64,000 bases of DNA from Krasilnikovia cinnamomea (lineage in GTDB: Bacteria; Actinomycetota; Actinomycetes; Mycobacteriales; Micromonosporaceae). Below, piece by piece: positions 25,944 to 34,663 of the stretch. The stretch is taken from positions 1,364,001-1,428,000 of the forward strand of contig NZ_SHKY01000001.1 of the NCBI RefSeq assembly GCF_004217545.1. The letters are read 5' to 3'. How positions within the stretch are numbered: the stretch's first letter is position 1; every line of letters begins with the position of its first letter. The notes under the pieces are model-generated. The model was not told where the DNA came from. It saw only the letters and a list, made by a program, of their open reading frames with translations, and did no database searches. Made by a program: the position numbers and the translations under genes.

Positions 25944-26732
25944 TCAGTGTGCCGTCCATCCGCCGTCCATGACCAGAGAGGTGCCGGTGACGAAGGAGGC
26001 GTGCGGCGAGCACAGGTACGCCACGGCCTCGGCCACCTCGGCGGGTTCGACGAGCCGTTTGATCGCCGCCGGGGCCAGCATCACCCGCTCGACGACCTCG
26101 TCCTCGGGCAGCCCGTGGCGGACCGCCTGCGCCGCGACCTGCGCCCGCACCAACGGGGTACGCACGTACCCGGGGTTGACGCAGTTGGAGGTGACCCCGT
26201 GCGCGGCGCCCTCCAGCGCGATCACCTTCGACAGCCCCTCCAGCCCGTGCTTGGCCGCCACGTACGCCGACTTGTACGGCGAGGCGCGCAGCCCGTGCAC
26301 CGACGACACGTTGACGATCCGGCCCCAGCCCCGGGCGTACATGTGCGGCAGGCAGCGCCGCACCAACCGGAACGGGGCCTCCACCATCAGCCGCAGGATC
26401 AGCGAGAACATCTCCGGGTCGAACTCGTGCAGCGGGGCGACGTGTTGCAGGCCCGCGTTGTTGACGATGATGTCGGCGCCCGGGTCGAGGTCGTCGACCG
26501 CGGCGAGGTCGGTCAGGTCGACGGTGTGCGCGGTGCCGCCGATGTCCGCGGCGACCCGGCTGGCGGCGGGCCCGTCGCGGTCCAGCACCACGACGCGGGC
26601 CCCGGCACGGGCCAGGCGTACGGCGCAGGCCCGGCCGATCCCCCCGGCGCCGCCGGTGACGACCGCGGTGCGCCCGGCGAGCGCACCGTCGGCCAGGGCC
26701 ACGGTGTCGGGACGGGGAACAAGGGTCTCCAT
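25944..26732 (-). CDS. bdhA: 3-hydroxybutyrate dehydrogenase (short-chain dehydrogenase)
   Basis: The 262-residue SDR oxidises (R)-3-hydroxybutyrate to acetoacetate with NAD. TGGAGGIG is the cofactor loop, NNAGLQHV the structural motif, and VSSVHGLRASPYKSAYVAAKHGLEG contains the Ser-Tyr-x3-Lys catalytic set in the wording typical of BDH. NPGYVRTPLV and DGGWTAH close the fold. It lies 25 bases after livM in an ABC-importer operon, so the importer probably carries a hydroxy acid. GAGGAGGAACC precedes the ATG. Confidence 0.9.
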   Translation of the reverse strand: METLVPRPDTVALADGALAGRTAVVTGGAGGIGRACAVRLARAGARVVVLDRDGPAASRVAADIGGTAHTVDLTDLAAVDDLDPGADIIVNNAGLQHVAPLHEFDPEMFSLILRLMVEAPFRLVRRCLPHMYARGWGRIVNVSSVHGLRASPYKSAYVAAKHGLEGLSKVIALEGAAHGVTSNCVNPGYVRTPLVRAQVAAQAVRHGLPEDEVVERVMLAPAAIKRLVEPAEVAEAVAYLCSPHASFVTGTSLVMDGGWTAH

Positions 26733-26757
26733 GGTTCCTCCTCGGTGCGCCAGGCGG

Positions 26758-27828
26758 TCATTGCGGCAGGGTTGTGGCGGCGGGTTCATCCACATCGGAC
26801 CTCTGGGCCGGGCCGGTGACCGGCGGTGGTGCCGGTGGCGGGCGCAGGGCCGCCGAGGTGCCGGCGGCCGAGCGGCGGGCGGCCGAGCGGCGGGCGGCCA
26901 GATCGCGGGCGGTGCCCCAGATCCCCTGCCGGAACAGCAGCACAACGAGGACGAACACCGTGCCGGTGACGATGCCGATCCCGTCGAACCCGGCGGTGGA
27001 CAGGTAGTCCTCCAACTGCACCACCAGCGCGGCCCCGAGCGCGCTGCCCCACAGCGTGCCGATGCCGCCGAGGACGACCATCATCACGGCCTTGCCGGAG
27101 GTCGTCCAGTACACCTCCTGCAGCGACACGAAGCCGTGGCTGATCGCGAACAACCCGCCCGCCAGCCCGGACAGCGCCGCCGACAGCACGAACGCCAGCA
27201 GCTTGTACCGCTCCACGGGATAGCCGAGCGCCCGCGCCCGGGCCGGGTTGTCGCGGATCGCGACGAGCACGTGCCCGAACGGCGAGTGCACGACGCGCCA
27301 CAGGCAGAACAGCCCGAACACGACGATCGGCAACCCCGCGTAGTAGAAGACGAACGGGTCGCTCAGGTCCAGGCCCCACAGCTCGCGCGGGATGCCCTGC
27401 AACCCGTTCTCGCCGCCGGTCAGGCCGCGCCACTGGTTCGCCACGAAGTAGACCATCTGGGCGAAGGCGAGCGTCACCATCGCGAAGTAGATGCCCCGGC
27501 TGCGCACGCTGAGCGCGCCGATCGGGACCGCCAGCGCCGCCGCGACCGCGGCCCCGCCGAACACGGCCACCGGGAACGGCAACCCGGAGTGCACGGCGAT
27601 CAGACCCGACGCGTACGCGGCGCTGCCCCAGAACGCGGCGTGCCCGAACGACAGCAGCCCGGTGTAGCCGAGCAGCAGGTCGACGGCGGCGGCGAACAGC
27701 GCCCAGGTGACGATGTCCATGGCCACCGGCGGGTAGACCAGCCAGGGCAGGGCCAGGGCGGCCAGCAGTCCGACCGCCAGCAGCGGGTAACGGCGGGCCC
27801 CGGCCCGGCGCAGCACCATGGGGATCAC
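26758..27828 (-). CDS. Branched-chain-type ABC transporter permease (LivM)
   Basis: This 356-residue integral membrane protein has about ten TM helices, the family motifs GYTGLLSFGHAAFWGSAAY and SAALSGLAGGLFAISHG, and a disordered Ala/Arg/Pro tail. The GTG overlaps the LivH stop (GTGA); an ATG nine bases in is an alternative. It forms the channel with LivH. Confidence 0.9.
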   Translation of the reverse strand: MIPMVLRRAGARRYPLLAVGLLAALALPWLVYPPVAMDIVTWALFAAAVDLLLGYTGLLSFGHAAFWGSAAYASGLIAVHSGLPFPVAVFGGAAVAAALAVPIGALSVRSRGIYFAMVTLAFAQMVYFVANQWRGLTGGENGLQGIPRELWGLDLSDPFVFYYAGLPIVVFGLFCLWRVVHSPFGHVLVAIRDNPARARALGYPVERYKLLAFVLSAALSGLAGGLFAISHGFVSLQEVYWTTSGKAVMMVVLGGIGTLWGSALGAALVVQLEDYLSTAGFDGIGIVTGTVFVLVVLLFRQGIWGTARDLAARRSAARRSAAGTSAALRPPPAPPPVTGPAQRSDVDEPAATTLPQ

Positions 27829-28688
27829 GCGCGGGCCTCCTCGCGGCCGAACAGACCGGCCGGGCGCCACAACAGCACCGCGGCCATCACGATGAAGATC
27901 AACGTCTGGGACAGCGCGGGTACGTACAGGTTGCCCAGCGCCTGCAGCAGGCCGATCGCGAAGCCCGCCAGCACGGACCCGAACACCGAGCCGAGCCCGC
28001 CGATCACCACGACCGCGAAGACCGCGATGACCAGGTCCGCCCCCATCAGCGGGTTGATCGCCCGCATCGGCGCCGCCAGCACCCCGGCCAGCCCGGCCAG
28101 CGCCACCCCGAACCCGAAGACCGGCGTGACCCACCGGCCCACGTCGATCCCGAACGCACCTGTCAGCTCCGGCCGCTCGGTGGCGGCCCGCACCACCAGC
28201 CCCACCCGGGTACGGGTCAGCACGAGCCACACCGCCGCGCACAGCACCACCGAGGCGGCCAGCACGAACACCTGGTACGCCGGGTAGTCGAACAGGCCCA
28301 GGTGCACCGAGCCGGTCAGCTCCGCCGGGCGCGGGTACGGCTGCGACTGCACGCCGTACCCGCGCTTGACGAGGTCCTGCAGCACGAGGGTGAGCCCGAA
28401 GGTGAGCAGGAAGTTGTACAGCGGGTCGAGCGGGGCGAGGCGCCGGATCAGGGCGCGTTCCAGCACCGCGCCCACCAGGAAGAGCAGCGCGGGCACCAGC
28501 ACCAGGGCCGCCCAGAACGGCACCCCGAACCGCGCCAGGGCCACGTACGCCCCGAACGCGCCCAGCATGTAGCAGGCGCCGTGGGCGAAGTTGACCACGC
28601 CCAGCATCCCGAAGATGACGGCCAGGCCGAGCGCCAGCAGCGCGTAGAAGCTGCCACTCACGAGGCCGTTGAAGCACTGTTGCAGCAC
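27825..28688 (-). CDS. Branched-chain-type ABC transporter permease (LivH)
   Basis: This 287-residue permease has about eight TM helices. LGVVNFAHGACYMLGAF and GLGSVFGSVLAGFAIGLLQ are characteristic of LivH. It starts 17 bases after the binding-protein stop with GGAG six bases ahead of the GTG. It partners LivM, the two ATPases and the lipoprotein upstream. Confidence 0.9.
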   Translation of the reverse strand: MLQQCFNGLVSGSFYALLALGLAVIFGMLGVVNFAHGACYMLGAFGAYVALARFGVPFWAALVLVPALLFLVGAVLERALIRRLAPLDPLYNFLLTFGLTLVLQDLVKRGYGVQSQPYPRPAELTGSVHLGLFDYPAYQVFVLAASVVLCAAVWLVLTRTRVGLVVRAATERPELTGAFGIDVGRWVTPVFGFGVALAGLAGVLAAPMRAINPLMGADLVIAVFAVVVIGGLGSVFGSVLAGFAIGLLQALGNLYVPALSQTLIFIVMAAVLLWRPAGLFGREEARA

Positions 28689-28705
28689 GTCGGTCTCCGT
28701 CGGTG

Positions 28706-29956
28706 TCAGGACATCGCGCAGCCGCCGGCGGCCGCCGGTCGGAACGCCTGCTCGGCCGGGATGGTGCGCAGGATCTTCTCGTAGTCCCAGTCCGTGGTGA
28801 CCTGGCTCTTGGGCTTGACCTCGGCCAGGTACACGTCGTGGATCACGCGGTGGTCCTGCGCCCGGATGCTCGCGTGGCGCGCGAACACGTCGTCGTACTG
28901 ATAGCCCTCCAGCTTGGCCACGACGTCGTCGGCGGCGTCCGTGCCCGCCCGCTGCACCGCCTCCAGGTACTGCAGCGCGGCCGAGTAGTTGGCGGCGTGC
29001 GCGAACGACGGCCGGGTCCCGGTGCGGGCCGTGAACTGGGCCGCCCACTGCCGGTTGCGTTCGTCGAAGTTCCAGTACCAGGCGTCGGTGAAGGTGGTGC
29101 CCGCGAACGCGTCCGGGCCCAGCGAATGGATGTCGGTGATGAACATCAGGCCGACGGACAGCTTGATGCCCTGCTCCCGCAGCTTGAACTCGTTGTACTG
29201 CTTCACGAGGTTGACCAGGTCACCCCCGGCCTGCATGGTGCCGAGCACCTCCGGCTTGGGCTTGAGGGTGGGCGCCTTCAACAGGTACGTGGAGAAGTTG
29301 TCGTTCGGGAACGGGGTGGGATCCGCCGCGACGACCGTTCCCCCGGCCGCGCCGATCGCGGTGCGGAACGACTTCTGCATGTCCTGCCCGAACGCGTAGT
29401 CCGGATACACCAGGTACCAGTTCTTGTTGCCCTGCTTGGTCACCGCGGTCCCGGTGCCGTTGGCCAGCATGTACGTGTCGTACGCGTAGTGGAAGGTGTA
29501 CTTGTTGCACTGCTTGCCGGTCAGTTCCGTGGTGGCCGCGCCGATGTTGAAGTACAGCTTGCGTTTCGCCTTCGCGACGTTCGCCACGGCGAGGGCGGCC
29601 GACGAGGTGGGCACGTCGAGGATGGTGTCGGCCTGCTGCCGGTCGTACAGTTCCTGGGCCTTGGAGTTGGCGATGTCGGGCTTGTTCTGGTGGTCGGCGG
29701 AGATCACCTCGATGTTCTTCGTGACCGCCTGATCGCCGTGCTTGGCCTGGAAGTCGGCGACGGCCATCCGGACCGCCTCGACGCTGTTCTTGCCGGACAG
29801 GTCGGCGTACACACCGGACTGGTCGTTGAGGACGGCCAGCACGATCTTTCCGCCGCTGATCTTCTCGTCGCCGCCGGGGCCGCCGCGCCCGCATCCGGCG
29901 ATCAGCAGGACACCGGCCGCCGACGCGGCGCACAGCGCCCGCGTTGTCTTGCGCAT
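28706..29956 (-). CDS. ABC transporter substrate-binding lipoprotein, Leu/Ile/Val family
   Basis: The 416-residue protein has a lipobox (LIAGC, Cys22), so it is anchored outside the membrane. The type 1 periplasmic-binding fold shows VLNDQSGVYADLSG, AVTKNIEVISADHQNKPDIA, VPTSSAALAVANVAK and YPDYAFGQDMQ. The family takes up branched-chain amino acids, amides or organic acids. Because the operon ends with 3-hydroxybutyrate dehydrogenase, a hydroxy or keto acid ligand is my inference. 22 bases after livF. Confidence 0.9.
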   Translation of the reverse strand: MRKTTRALCAASAAGVLLIAGCGRGGPGGDEKISGGKIVLAVLNDQSGVYADLSGKNSVEAVRMAVADFQAKHGDQAVTKNIEVISADHQNKPDIANSKAQELYDRQQADTILDVPTSSAALAVANVAKAKRKLYFNIGAATTELTGKQCNKYTFHYAYDTYMLANGTGTAVTKQGNKNWYLVYPDYAFGQDMQKSFRTAIGAAGGTVVAADPTPFPNDNFSTYLLKAPTLKPKPEVLGTMQAGGDLVNLVKQYNEFKLREQGIKLSVGLMFITDIHSLGPDAFAGTTFTDAWYWNFDERNRQWAAQFTARTGTRPSFAHAANYSAALQYLEAVQRAGTDAADDVVAKLEGYQYDDVFARHASIRAQDHRVIHDVYLAEVKPKSQVTTDWDYEKILRTIPAEQAFRPAAAGGCAMS

Positions 29957-29978
29957 GGGGATCTCCTCGGGGGTGTGC

Positions 29979-30674
29979 TCAGATGCCGAGGTACGCGAGC
30001 AGCTCGTGCTCCCGTTCGCGTACCTGGTCGTTGTCGAGCGCCTCGACGACCCGGCCCTGCGCCAGCAGGTGGTGGCGGTCGGCGACGCTCGTGGCGAAGT
30101 GCAGGTTCTGTTCGATCAGCAGCACCGTGACCCCGGCGGCCTTGATCTGCCGCAGGATGTCGCCGATCTGCTGCACCAGCAGGGGCGAGAGCCCTTCGGT
30201 GGGCTCGTCGCAGAGCAGCAGCCGGGCGCCGCTGCGCAGTACCCGGGCAAGCGCGAGCATCTGCTGCTCGCCGCCGGACAGGTGGGTTCCGGCGGCGCGG
30301 CGGCGCTGTCGCAGCACCGGGAAGGTCGCGTAGATCCGGTCCAGGGGCCACGGGTCCGGCCCGACGACCGGCGGCAGCAGCAGGTTCTCCTCGACGCTGA
30401 GGGTGGCGTAGATGCCGCGGTCGTCGGGCACGTACCCGAGCCCGGCCCGGGCGCGGCGGTGGGCGGGCCGGGTGTGGAAGCGGGCGTCGCCGAGGAACGT
30501 GATGCTCCCGGCGGACGGGGCGTGCAGGCCCATGAGGCAGCGCAGCAGGGTGGTCTTTCCGGCGCCGTTGCGGCCGACGAGGGTGACGATCTCCCCGGCG
30601 GCCACGGTCAGGCTGACGTCGCGCAGGACCCGCGCCTCGCCGTATCCGGCGCACAGGGAATCAACGGTCAACAT
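29979..30674 (-). CDS. Branched-chain-type ABC transporter ATPase (LivF)
   Basis: This 231-residue ATPase has Walker A GRNGAGKTT, signature LSGGEQQML, Walker B LLLCDEPTEGLSP and the LivF-specific YVPDDRGIYATLSVEENL segment. It overlaps the livG stop by 14 bases. It powers the importer together with LivG. Confidence 0.93.
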   Translation of the reverse strand: MLTVDSLCAGYGEARVLRDVSLTVAAGEIVTLVGRNGAGKTTLLRCLMGLHAPSAGSITFLGDARFHTRPAHRRARAGLGYVPDDRGIYATLSVEENLLLPPVVGPDPWPLDRIYATFPVLRQRRRAAGTHLSGGEQQMLALARVLRSGARLLLCDEPTEGLSPLLVQQIGDILRQIKAAGVTVLLIEQNLHFATSVADRHHLLAQGRVVEALDNDQVREREHELLAYLGI

Positions 30675-31416
30675 GGGACTCCCCCAGATAGGCGGTGATC
30701 ACCCGGGGGTCGGCGCGTACCTCGGCGTAGCCGCCCTCGACCAGGACGTCGCCGTGCTGCAGCACCGTGACCCGGTCGGCCAGGCTGCGGACCACGGTCA
30801 TGTTGTGCTCGACCAGCACCACGGTGCGGCCCGCGCGGATCCGGGCGATCAGGTCGATGGTGCGGTCCACGTCCTCGGCGCCCATTCCGGCGGTGGGCTC
30901 GTCGAGCAGCAGCACGCGCGGCTCCAGGGCGAGGGCCACGGCCAGTTCGAGGGCGCGCTTGCGGCCGTACGCGAGCTCCGCGGCCGGGGTCTCGGCCGCG
31001 GCAGCGAGTCCCACCTCGTCGAGCAGGTGCAGGGCGCGGTCGCGGAACCGGCCGAGCTGCCGTTCGGAGCGCCAGAACCGCCAGCCCTGCCCGGTCCTGG
31101 CCTGCAGCGCCAGTTCGACGTGTTCGCGGGCGGTGACCTTGGGGAAGAGCGTGGTGATCTGGAACGAGCGGGCCACGCCGAGCCGGGCGACCCGCTCGGG
31201 TGCCAGCCCGGTGACGTCGCGCCCGTCCAGGGTGATCCGCCCGGCCGACGGGCGCAGGAAGCCGGTCAGCAGGTTGAACAGGGTCGTTTTGCCGGCGCCG
31301 TTCGGGCCCACGAGCGCGTGCACGCTGCCGTGCGCCACGTCGAGGTCCACCCGGCCCACGGCCGCGAAGCCGCGGAACCGCTTGCCGAGGCCGCGCGCCC
31401 GCAGGATCGGCTCCAC
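30661..31416 (-). CDS. Branched-chain-type ABC transporter ATPase (LivG)
   Basis: This 251-residue ATPase has Walker A GPNGAGKTT, RSFQITTLFPKVTAREHVEL (LivG Q-loop region), a relaxed signature LAYGRKRALELAVAL and Walker B LLLDEPTAGMG. It is the first gene of the seven-gene operon. GTG 31416 follows GGGAGGGG; an in-frame ATG at 31434 is possible. Confidence 0.92.
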   Translation of the reverse strand: MEPILRARGLGKRFRGFAAVGRVDLDVAHGSVHALVGPNGAGKTTLFNLLTGFLRPSAGRITLDGRDVTGLAPERVARLGVARSFQITTLFPKVTAREHVELALQARTGQGWRFWRSERQLGRFRDRALHLLDEVGLAAAAETPAAELAYGRKRALELAVALALEPRVLLLDEPTAGMGAEDVDRTIDLIARIRAGRTVVLVEHNMTVVRSLADRVTVLQHGDVLVEGGYAEVRADPRVITAYLGESHVDR

Positions 31417-31474
31417 CTTGGTCCCCTCCCACATGTCGCGGGCGCCGCCGCAGCGGTGGCGCCTGTGACGCGAA

Positions 31475-31502
31475 ACGTTAGGGGAGAGTGACCGGCGTCA
31501 CT
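31475..31502 (-). promoter_or_regulatory. Promoter and palindromic operator of the liv-bdhA operon
   Basis: The minus strand carries TAACGT (31475-31480) as a -10. AGTGAC-CGGC-GTCACT, a perfect 6+6 inverted repeat (31487-31502), sits over the spacer and -35. It is the best candidate target for the GAF/PucR regulator at the operon end, and it faces the divergent GH15 gene. Confidence 0.45.
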
Positions 31503-31621
31503 ATGTGCGTCGGACACACGGATCGACCAGGTCTCATGGGGTGGCACCCTATCCAGGGCCCGTCATGATCAGGACGGCCAAACGGTGGCGCGGCCCGCGC
31601 GGGCGGGTGACCATCGGCGGT

Positions 31622-33559
31622 ATGGAGAACGCGCGACCGGACTCCGAGGTCCCGACGCAGACGCCGCAACCCTGGGGCCGCAGCTCCTTCCCGCCCATCG
31701 CCGACTACGCGTTCCTGTCCGACTGCGAGGTGAACTGCCTGGTCGCGCCGACCGGGGCGGTCGAATGGATGTGCCTGCCCCGGCCGGATTCGCCCAGCGT
31801 GTTCACCACGATGCTCGACCGCAGCGCGGGCGCCTTCCGGCTCGGCCCGTACGACGAGATGGTGCCCGCCGCGCGGCGTTACCTGCCGGGCAGCCTGATG
31901 CTGGAGACGACCTGGCAGACCCGCAGCGGGTGGCTGATCGTCCGCGACGCCCTGTGCATGGGTCCGTGGCACAACGTCGACGAGCGCTCCCGGACCCACC
32001 GCCGCTCCCCCACCGACTTCGACGCCGAGCACTGCCTGCTGCGTACGGTGCGCTGCGTCAGCGGTTCGGTGGACCTGTCGATGACCTGCGAGCCGGTGTT
32101 CGACTACGGCCGCCGCGAACCCGCCTGGCGCTACGAGGGCCCCGGCTACGGGCAGGTCGTCGCCGAGTGCCCGGACGGCGAGGTCACGCTGCGCCTCACC
32201 ACGGACCTGCGGCCCGGCATCGAGGGCCGCGGCCTCGACGCCCGGACCCGGATGGTCGAGGGCGACACCCACTTCGTGGCGCTGAGCTGGTCGGCCCTGC
32301 AGCCGCCACTCACCGTCGACGACGCGCTGTGCCGGATGGGCCGCACCTCCGAGTACTGGCGCCAGTGGATCACCCTGGGCGACTTCCCCGACCACCCGTG
32401 GCGCAGCTACCTGCAACGCAGCGCGCTCACCCTCAAAGGCCTCACGTACGCGCCGAGCGGCGCACTGCTGGCGGCGGCCACCATGGCACTGCCCGAGACC
32501 CCGCGGGGCGAACGCAACTGGGACTACCGGTACGCATGGGTCCGCGACTCCACCTTCGCGCTGTGGGGCCTGTACACCCTGGGCTTCGACCGGGAGGCCA
32601 ACGACTTCTTCTATTTCATCCACGACGCCTGCAAGGACGGGCACGACCTGCAGGTGATGTACCGGGTCGGCGGCGAACGGGAGATCGAGGAGGAGTCGCT
32701 GCCGCACCTGTCCGGGTACGAGGGCGCCTTCCCGGTGCGGCTCGGCAACGCCGCGTACAAGCAGAAGCAGCACGACGTGTGGGGTGCGGTGCTCGACTCG
32801 GTGTACCTGCACGCCCGGTCGCGCGAGCAACTGCCCGAGTCGCTGTGGCCCGTACTCAAACGCCAGGTCGAACAGGCCGCCGCGCACTGGGAAGAGCCGG
32901 ACCGCGGCATCTGGGAGGTCCGCGGCGAGCCGCGGCACTTCGTCTCCAGCAAGGTGATGTGCTGGGTGGCCCTCGACCGCGGCGCCCGCCTGGCCCGCCT
33001 GTACGACGAGCCCGAGTACGCGGAGAAGTGGCAGACCCTGGCCGACCAGATCCACGCCGAGGTGTGCGCCAGGGGCGTCGACGACCGCGGTGTCTTCGTG
33101 CAGCGGTACGGCTCGACCGCCCTGGACGCCTCCGTGCTGCTGCTGCCGCTGCTGCGGTTCCTGCCCGCCGACGACCCCCGGATCAGGGCCACGGTGCGGG
33201 CGGTCGCCGACGAACTCACCGTGGACGGACTGGTGCTGCGCTACCGGGTGGAGGAGACCGACGACGGCCTGTCCGGCGAGGAGGGAGCGTTCACGATCTG
33301 CTCGTTCTGGCTGGTCTCCGCGCTGGTGGAGATCGGCGAGGTGGAGCAGGCGCGCAAGCTCTGCGAACGGCTGCTGGCGTACGCCAGCCCCCTGGAGCTG
33401 TACGCCGAGGAGATCGACACGTACAGCGGGCGGCACCTGGGCAACTTCCCGCAGGCGTTCACCCACCTGGCGCTGATCAACGCGGTGATGCACGTGATCC
33501 GGGCTGAGCAGCGTGTGGCCCCCGGCCAGTTCAGCCCGGCGAACCCGGCCGGTGGCTGA
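31622..33559 (+). CDS. Glycoside hydrolase family 15 protein (trehalase/glucoamylase-like)
   Basis: The 645-residue cytosolic protein has the N-terminal GH15 super-sandwich (DYAFLSDCEVNCLVAPTGAVEWMCLPRPDSPS) and an (alpha/alpha)6 catalytic domain with RNWDYRYAWVRDS and GAFTICSFWLV near the general base region. Actinobacterial relatives hydrolyse trehalose or alpha-glucans. The start is uncertain: ATG 31622 lacks a strong ribosome site and ATG 31565 would add 19 residues. The stop overlaps the next gene as TGATG. Confidence 0.88.
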   Translation: MENARPDSEVPTQTPQPWGRSSFPPIADYAFLSDCEVNCLVAPTGAVEWMCLPRPDSPSVFTTMLDRSAGAFRLGPYDEMVPAARRYLPGSLMLETTWQTRSGWLIVRDALCMGPWHNVDERSRTHRRSPTDFDAEHCLLRTVRCVSGSVDLSMTCEPVFDYGRREPAWRYEGPGYGQVVAECPDGEVTLRLTTDLRPGIEGRGLDARTRMVEGDTHFVALSWSALQPPLTVDDALCRMGRTSEYWRQWITLGDFPDHPWRSYLQRSALTLKGLTYAPSGALLAAATMALPETPRGERNWDYRYAWVRDSTFALWGLYTLGFDREANDFFYFIHDACKDGHDLQVMYRVGGEREIEEESLPHLSGYEGAFPVRLGNAAYKQKQHDVWGAVLDSVYLHARSREQLPESLWPVLKRQVEQAAAHWEEPDRGIWEVRGEPRHFVSSKVMCWVALDRGARLARLYDEPEYAEKWQTLADQIHAEVCARGVDDRGVFVQRYGSTALDASVLLLPLLRFLPADDPRIRATVRAVADELTVDGLVLRYRVEETDDGLSGEEGAFTICSFWLVSALVEIGEVEQARKLCERLLAYASPLELYAEEIDTYSGRHLGNFPQAFTHLALINAVMHVIRAEQRVAPGQFSPANPAGG

Positions 33560-34599
33560 TGCCGCCCGCCCGGCACACCGACCTGGAACGGGCCCTGGCC
33601 GAAGCGGCCCGGGTGGCGCAGCGCGCCCCGTCGGCGTTCAACACCCAACCGTGGCGGTGGCAGGTCCGCGCCCGCACCCTGGAGCTGCGCCGGGACCCCG
33701 GGCGGCAACTCATCCCGGCCGACCCCGAGGGACACCAACTGCTGCTGAGCTGCGGGGCCGCCCTGCACCACGCCCGCCTCGCGCTGGCCGCCGCGGGTCG
33801 CCTCGTGGACGTGTCCCGGCTGCCCGACCCCGACCTGCTGGCCCGACTCGACGTGCACGGCCGCACCGAACCGGACCCGTGGGTGCGCCGGTTGCGCGGG
33901 GCGATCCCGGCGCGGCACACCGATCGGCGGCCGTTCGGCCCCACCCCGGTGAATCCCATTGCCCTGGCCCATCTTCAGGCGGCGGCCCGCGCCGAGGACA
34001 CCGGGCTGTGCGTACTCCCCGACGGCCAGGTGCCGACCCTGGCGCAGGCGGCAGCGGCGGCAGCGGCGGCTGAGCGGGCCGACCCGGCGTACCGGGCCAT
34101 GGCGGCACGCTGGACCGGGCGCCCACCCGGCAGCGAGGACGGCGTCCCACCCGGAACGGCGGTCCGCCCCGGACCGCACCGCGTGCCGGTCCGCGACTAC
34201 ACCCCGGGCGCCGATGAAGCCGCCGGCGCGGGACTCCCACCGGTCGGCGGTCCGGCGCAGGGTGGGGTCCTCGCGGCGGGGAGCGGCGACGATCGCGGCA
34301 CCGCGTACGCGATCCTGCACGGGCCGGGCGACGGGCCGCACGACTGGCTGCGCGCCGGGGAGGCACTGTCGGCGGTGCTGCTGACCGCGGTGACCGAGGG
34401 GCTGGCCAGCTCCCCGATGACCGATGTGCTGGAGGTACCGGAGGCGTCAGGGCTCGTGCGCGGCCTGCTGCCCGACAGCGGTGATGTGCCGTATCTCGTG
34501 CTGCGGATCGGCGTGGCGGTGGAACCGGACGCTCCGCCACCCACGCCGCGCCGCCGCCCCGGCTCGGTCCTCGGCTTCGGCTTCGGCTTCGGCTGCTGA
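33559..34599 (+). CDS. Nitroreductase-like FMN protein, Acg family
   Basis: The 346-residue protein has RAPSAFNTQPWRWQV and IPARHTDRRPF, as in mycobacterial Acg/Rv2032 proteins, and a C-terminal EALSAVLLTAVTEGLASSPMTDVLEVP segment. Acg proteins are tandem-folded nitroreductase relatives that hold FMN but may lack reductase activity; they belong to dormancy regulons in mycobacteria. The tail ends in GFGFGFGC from a six-base DNA repeat. It is translationally coupled to the GH15 gene. Confidence 0.8.
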   Translation: MPPARHTDLERALAEAARVAQRAPSAFNTQPWRWQVRARTLELRRDPGRQLIPADPEGHQLLLSCGAALHHARLALAAAGRLVDVSRLPDPDLLARLDVHGRTEPDPWVRRLRGAIPARHTDRRPFGPTPVNPIALAHLQAAARAEDTGLCVLPDGQVPTLAQAAAAAAAAERADPAYRAMAARWTGRPPGSEDGVPPGTAVRPGPHRVPVRDYTPGADEAAGAGLPPVGGPAQGGVLAAGSGDDRGTAYAILHGPGDGPHDWLRAGEALSAVLLTAVTEGLASSPMTDVLEVPEASGLVRGLLPDSGDVPYLVLRIGVAVEPDAPPPTPRRRPGSVLGFGFGFGC

Positions 34600-34651
34600 C
34601 CGTGCCGTTGTCGTCGTACCCGATGCCGATTCACGGGTCGCGCCGTATCCG

Positions 34652-34657
34652 TACGCT
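34652..34657 (+). promoter_or_regulatory. -10 element of a leaderless gene
   Basis: TACGCT is followed by six bases and the GTG at 34664. There is no ribosome site, and the spacing matches leaderless actinobacterial transcripts. Confidence 0.55.
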
Positions 34658-34663
34658 GTCGCC

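Noticed and set aside
24034..28287. 1,433-codon plus-strand open frame opposite the liv-bdhA-pucR operon
   Set aside because: Shadow frame created by high GC; every gene beneath it has clear family motifs on the minus strand.
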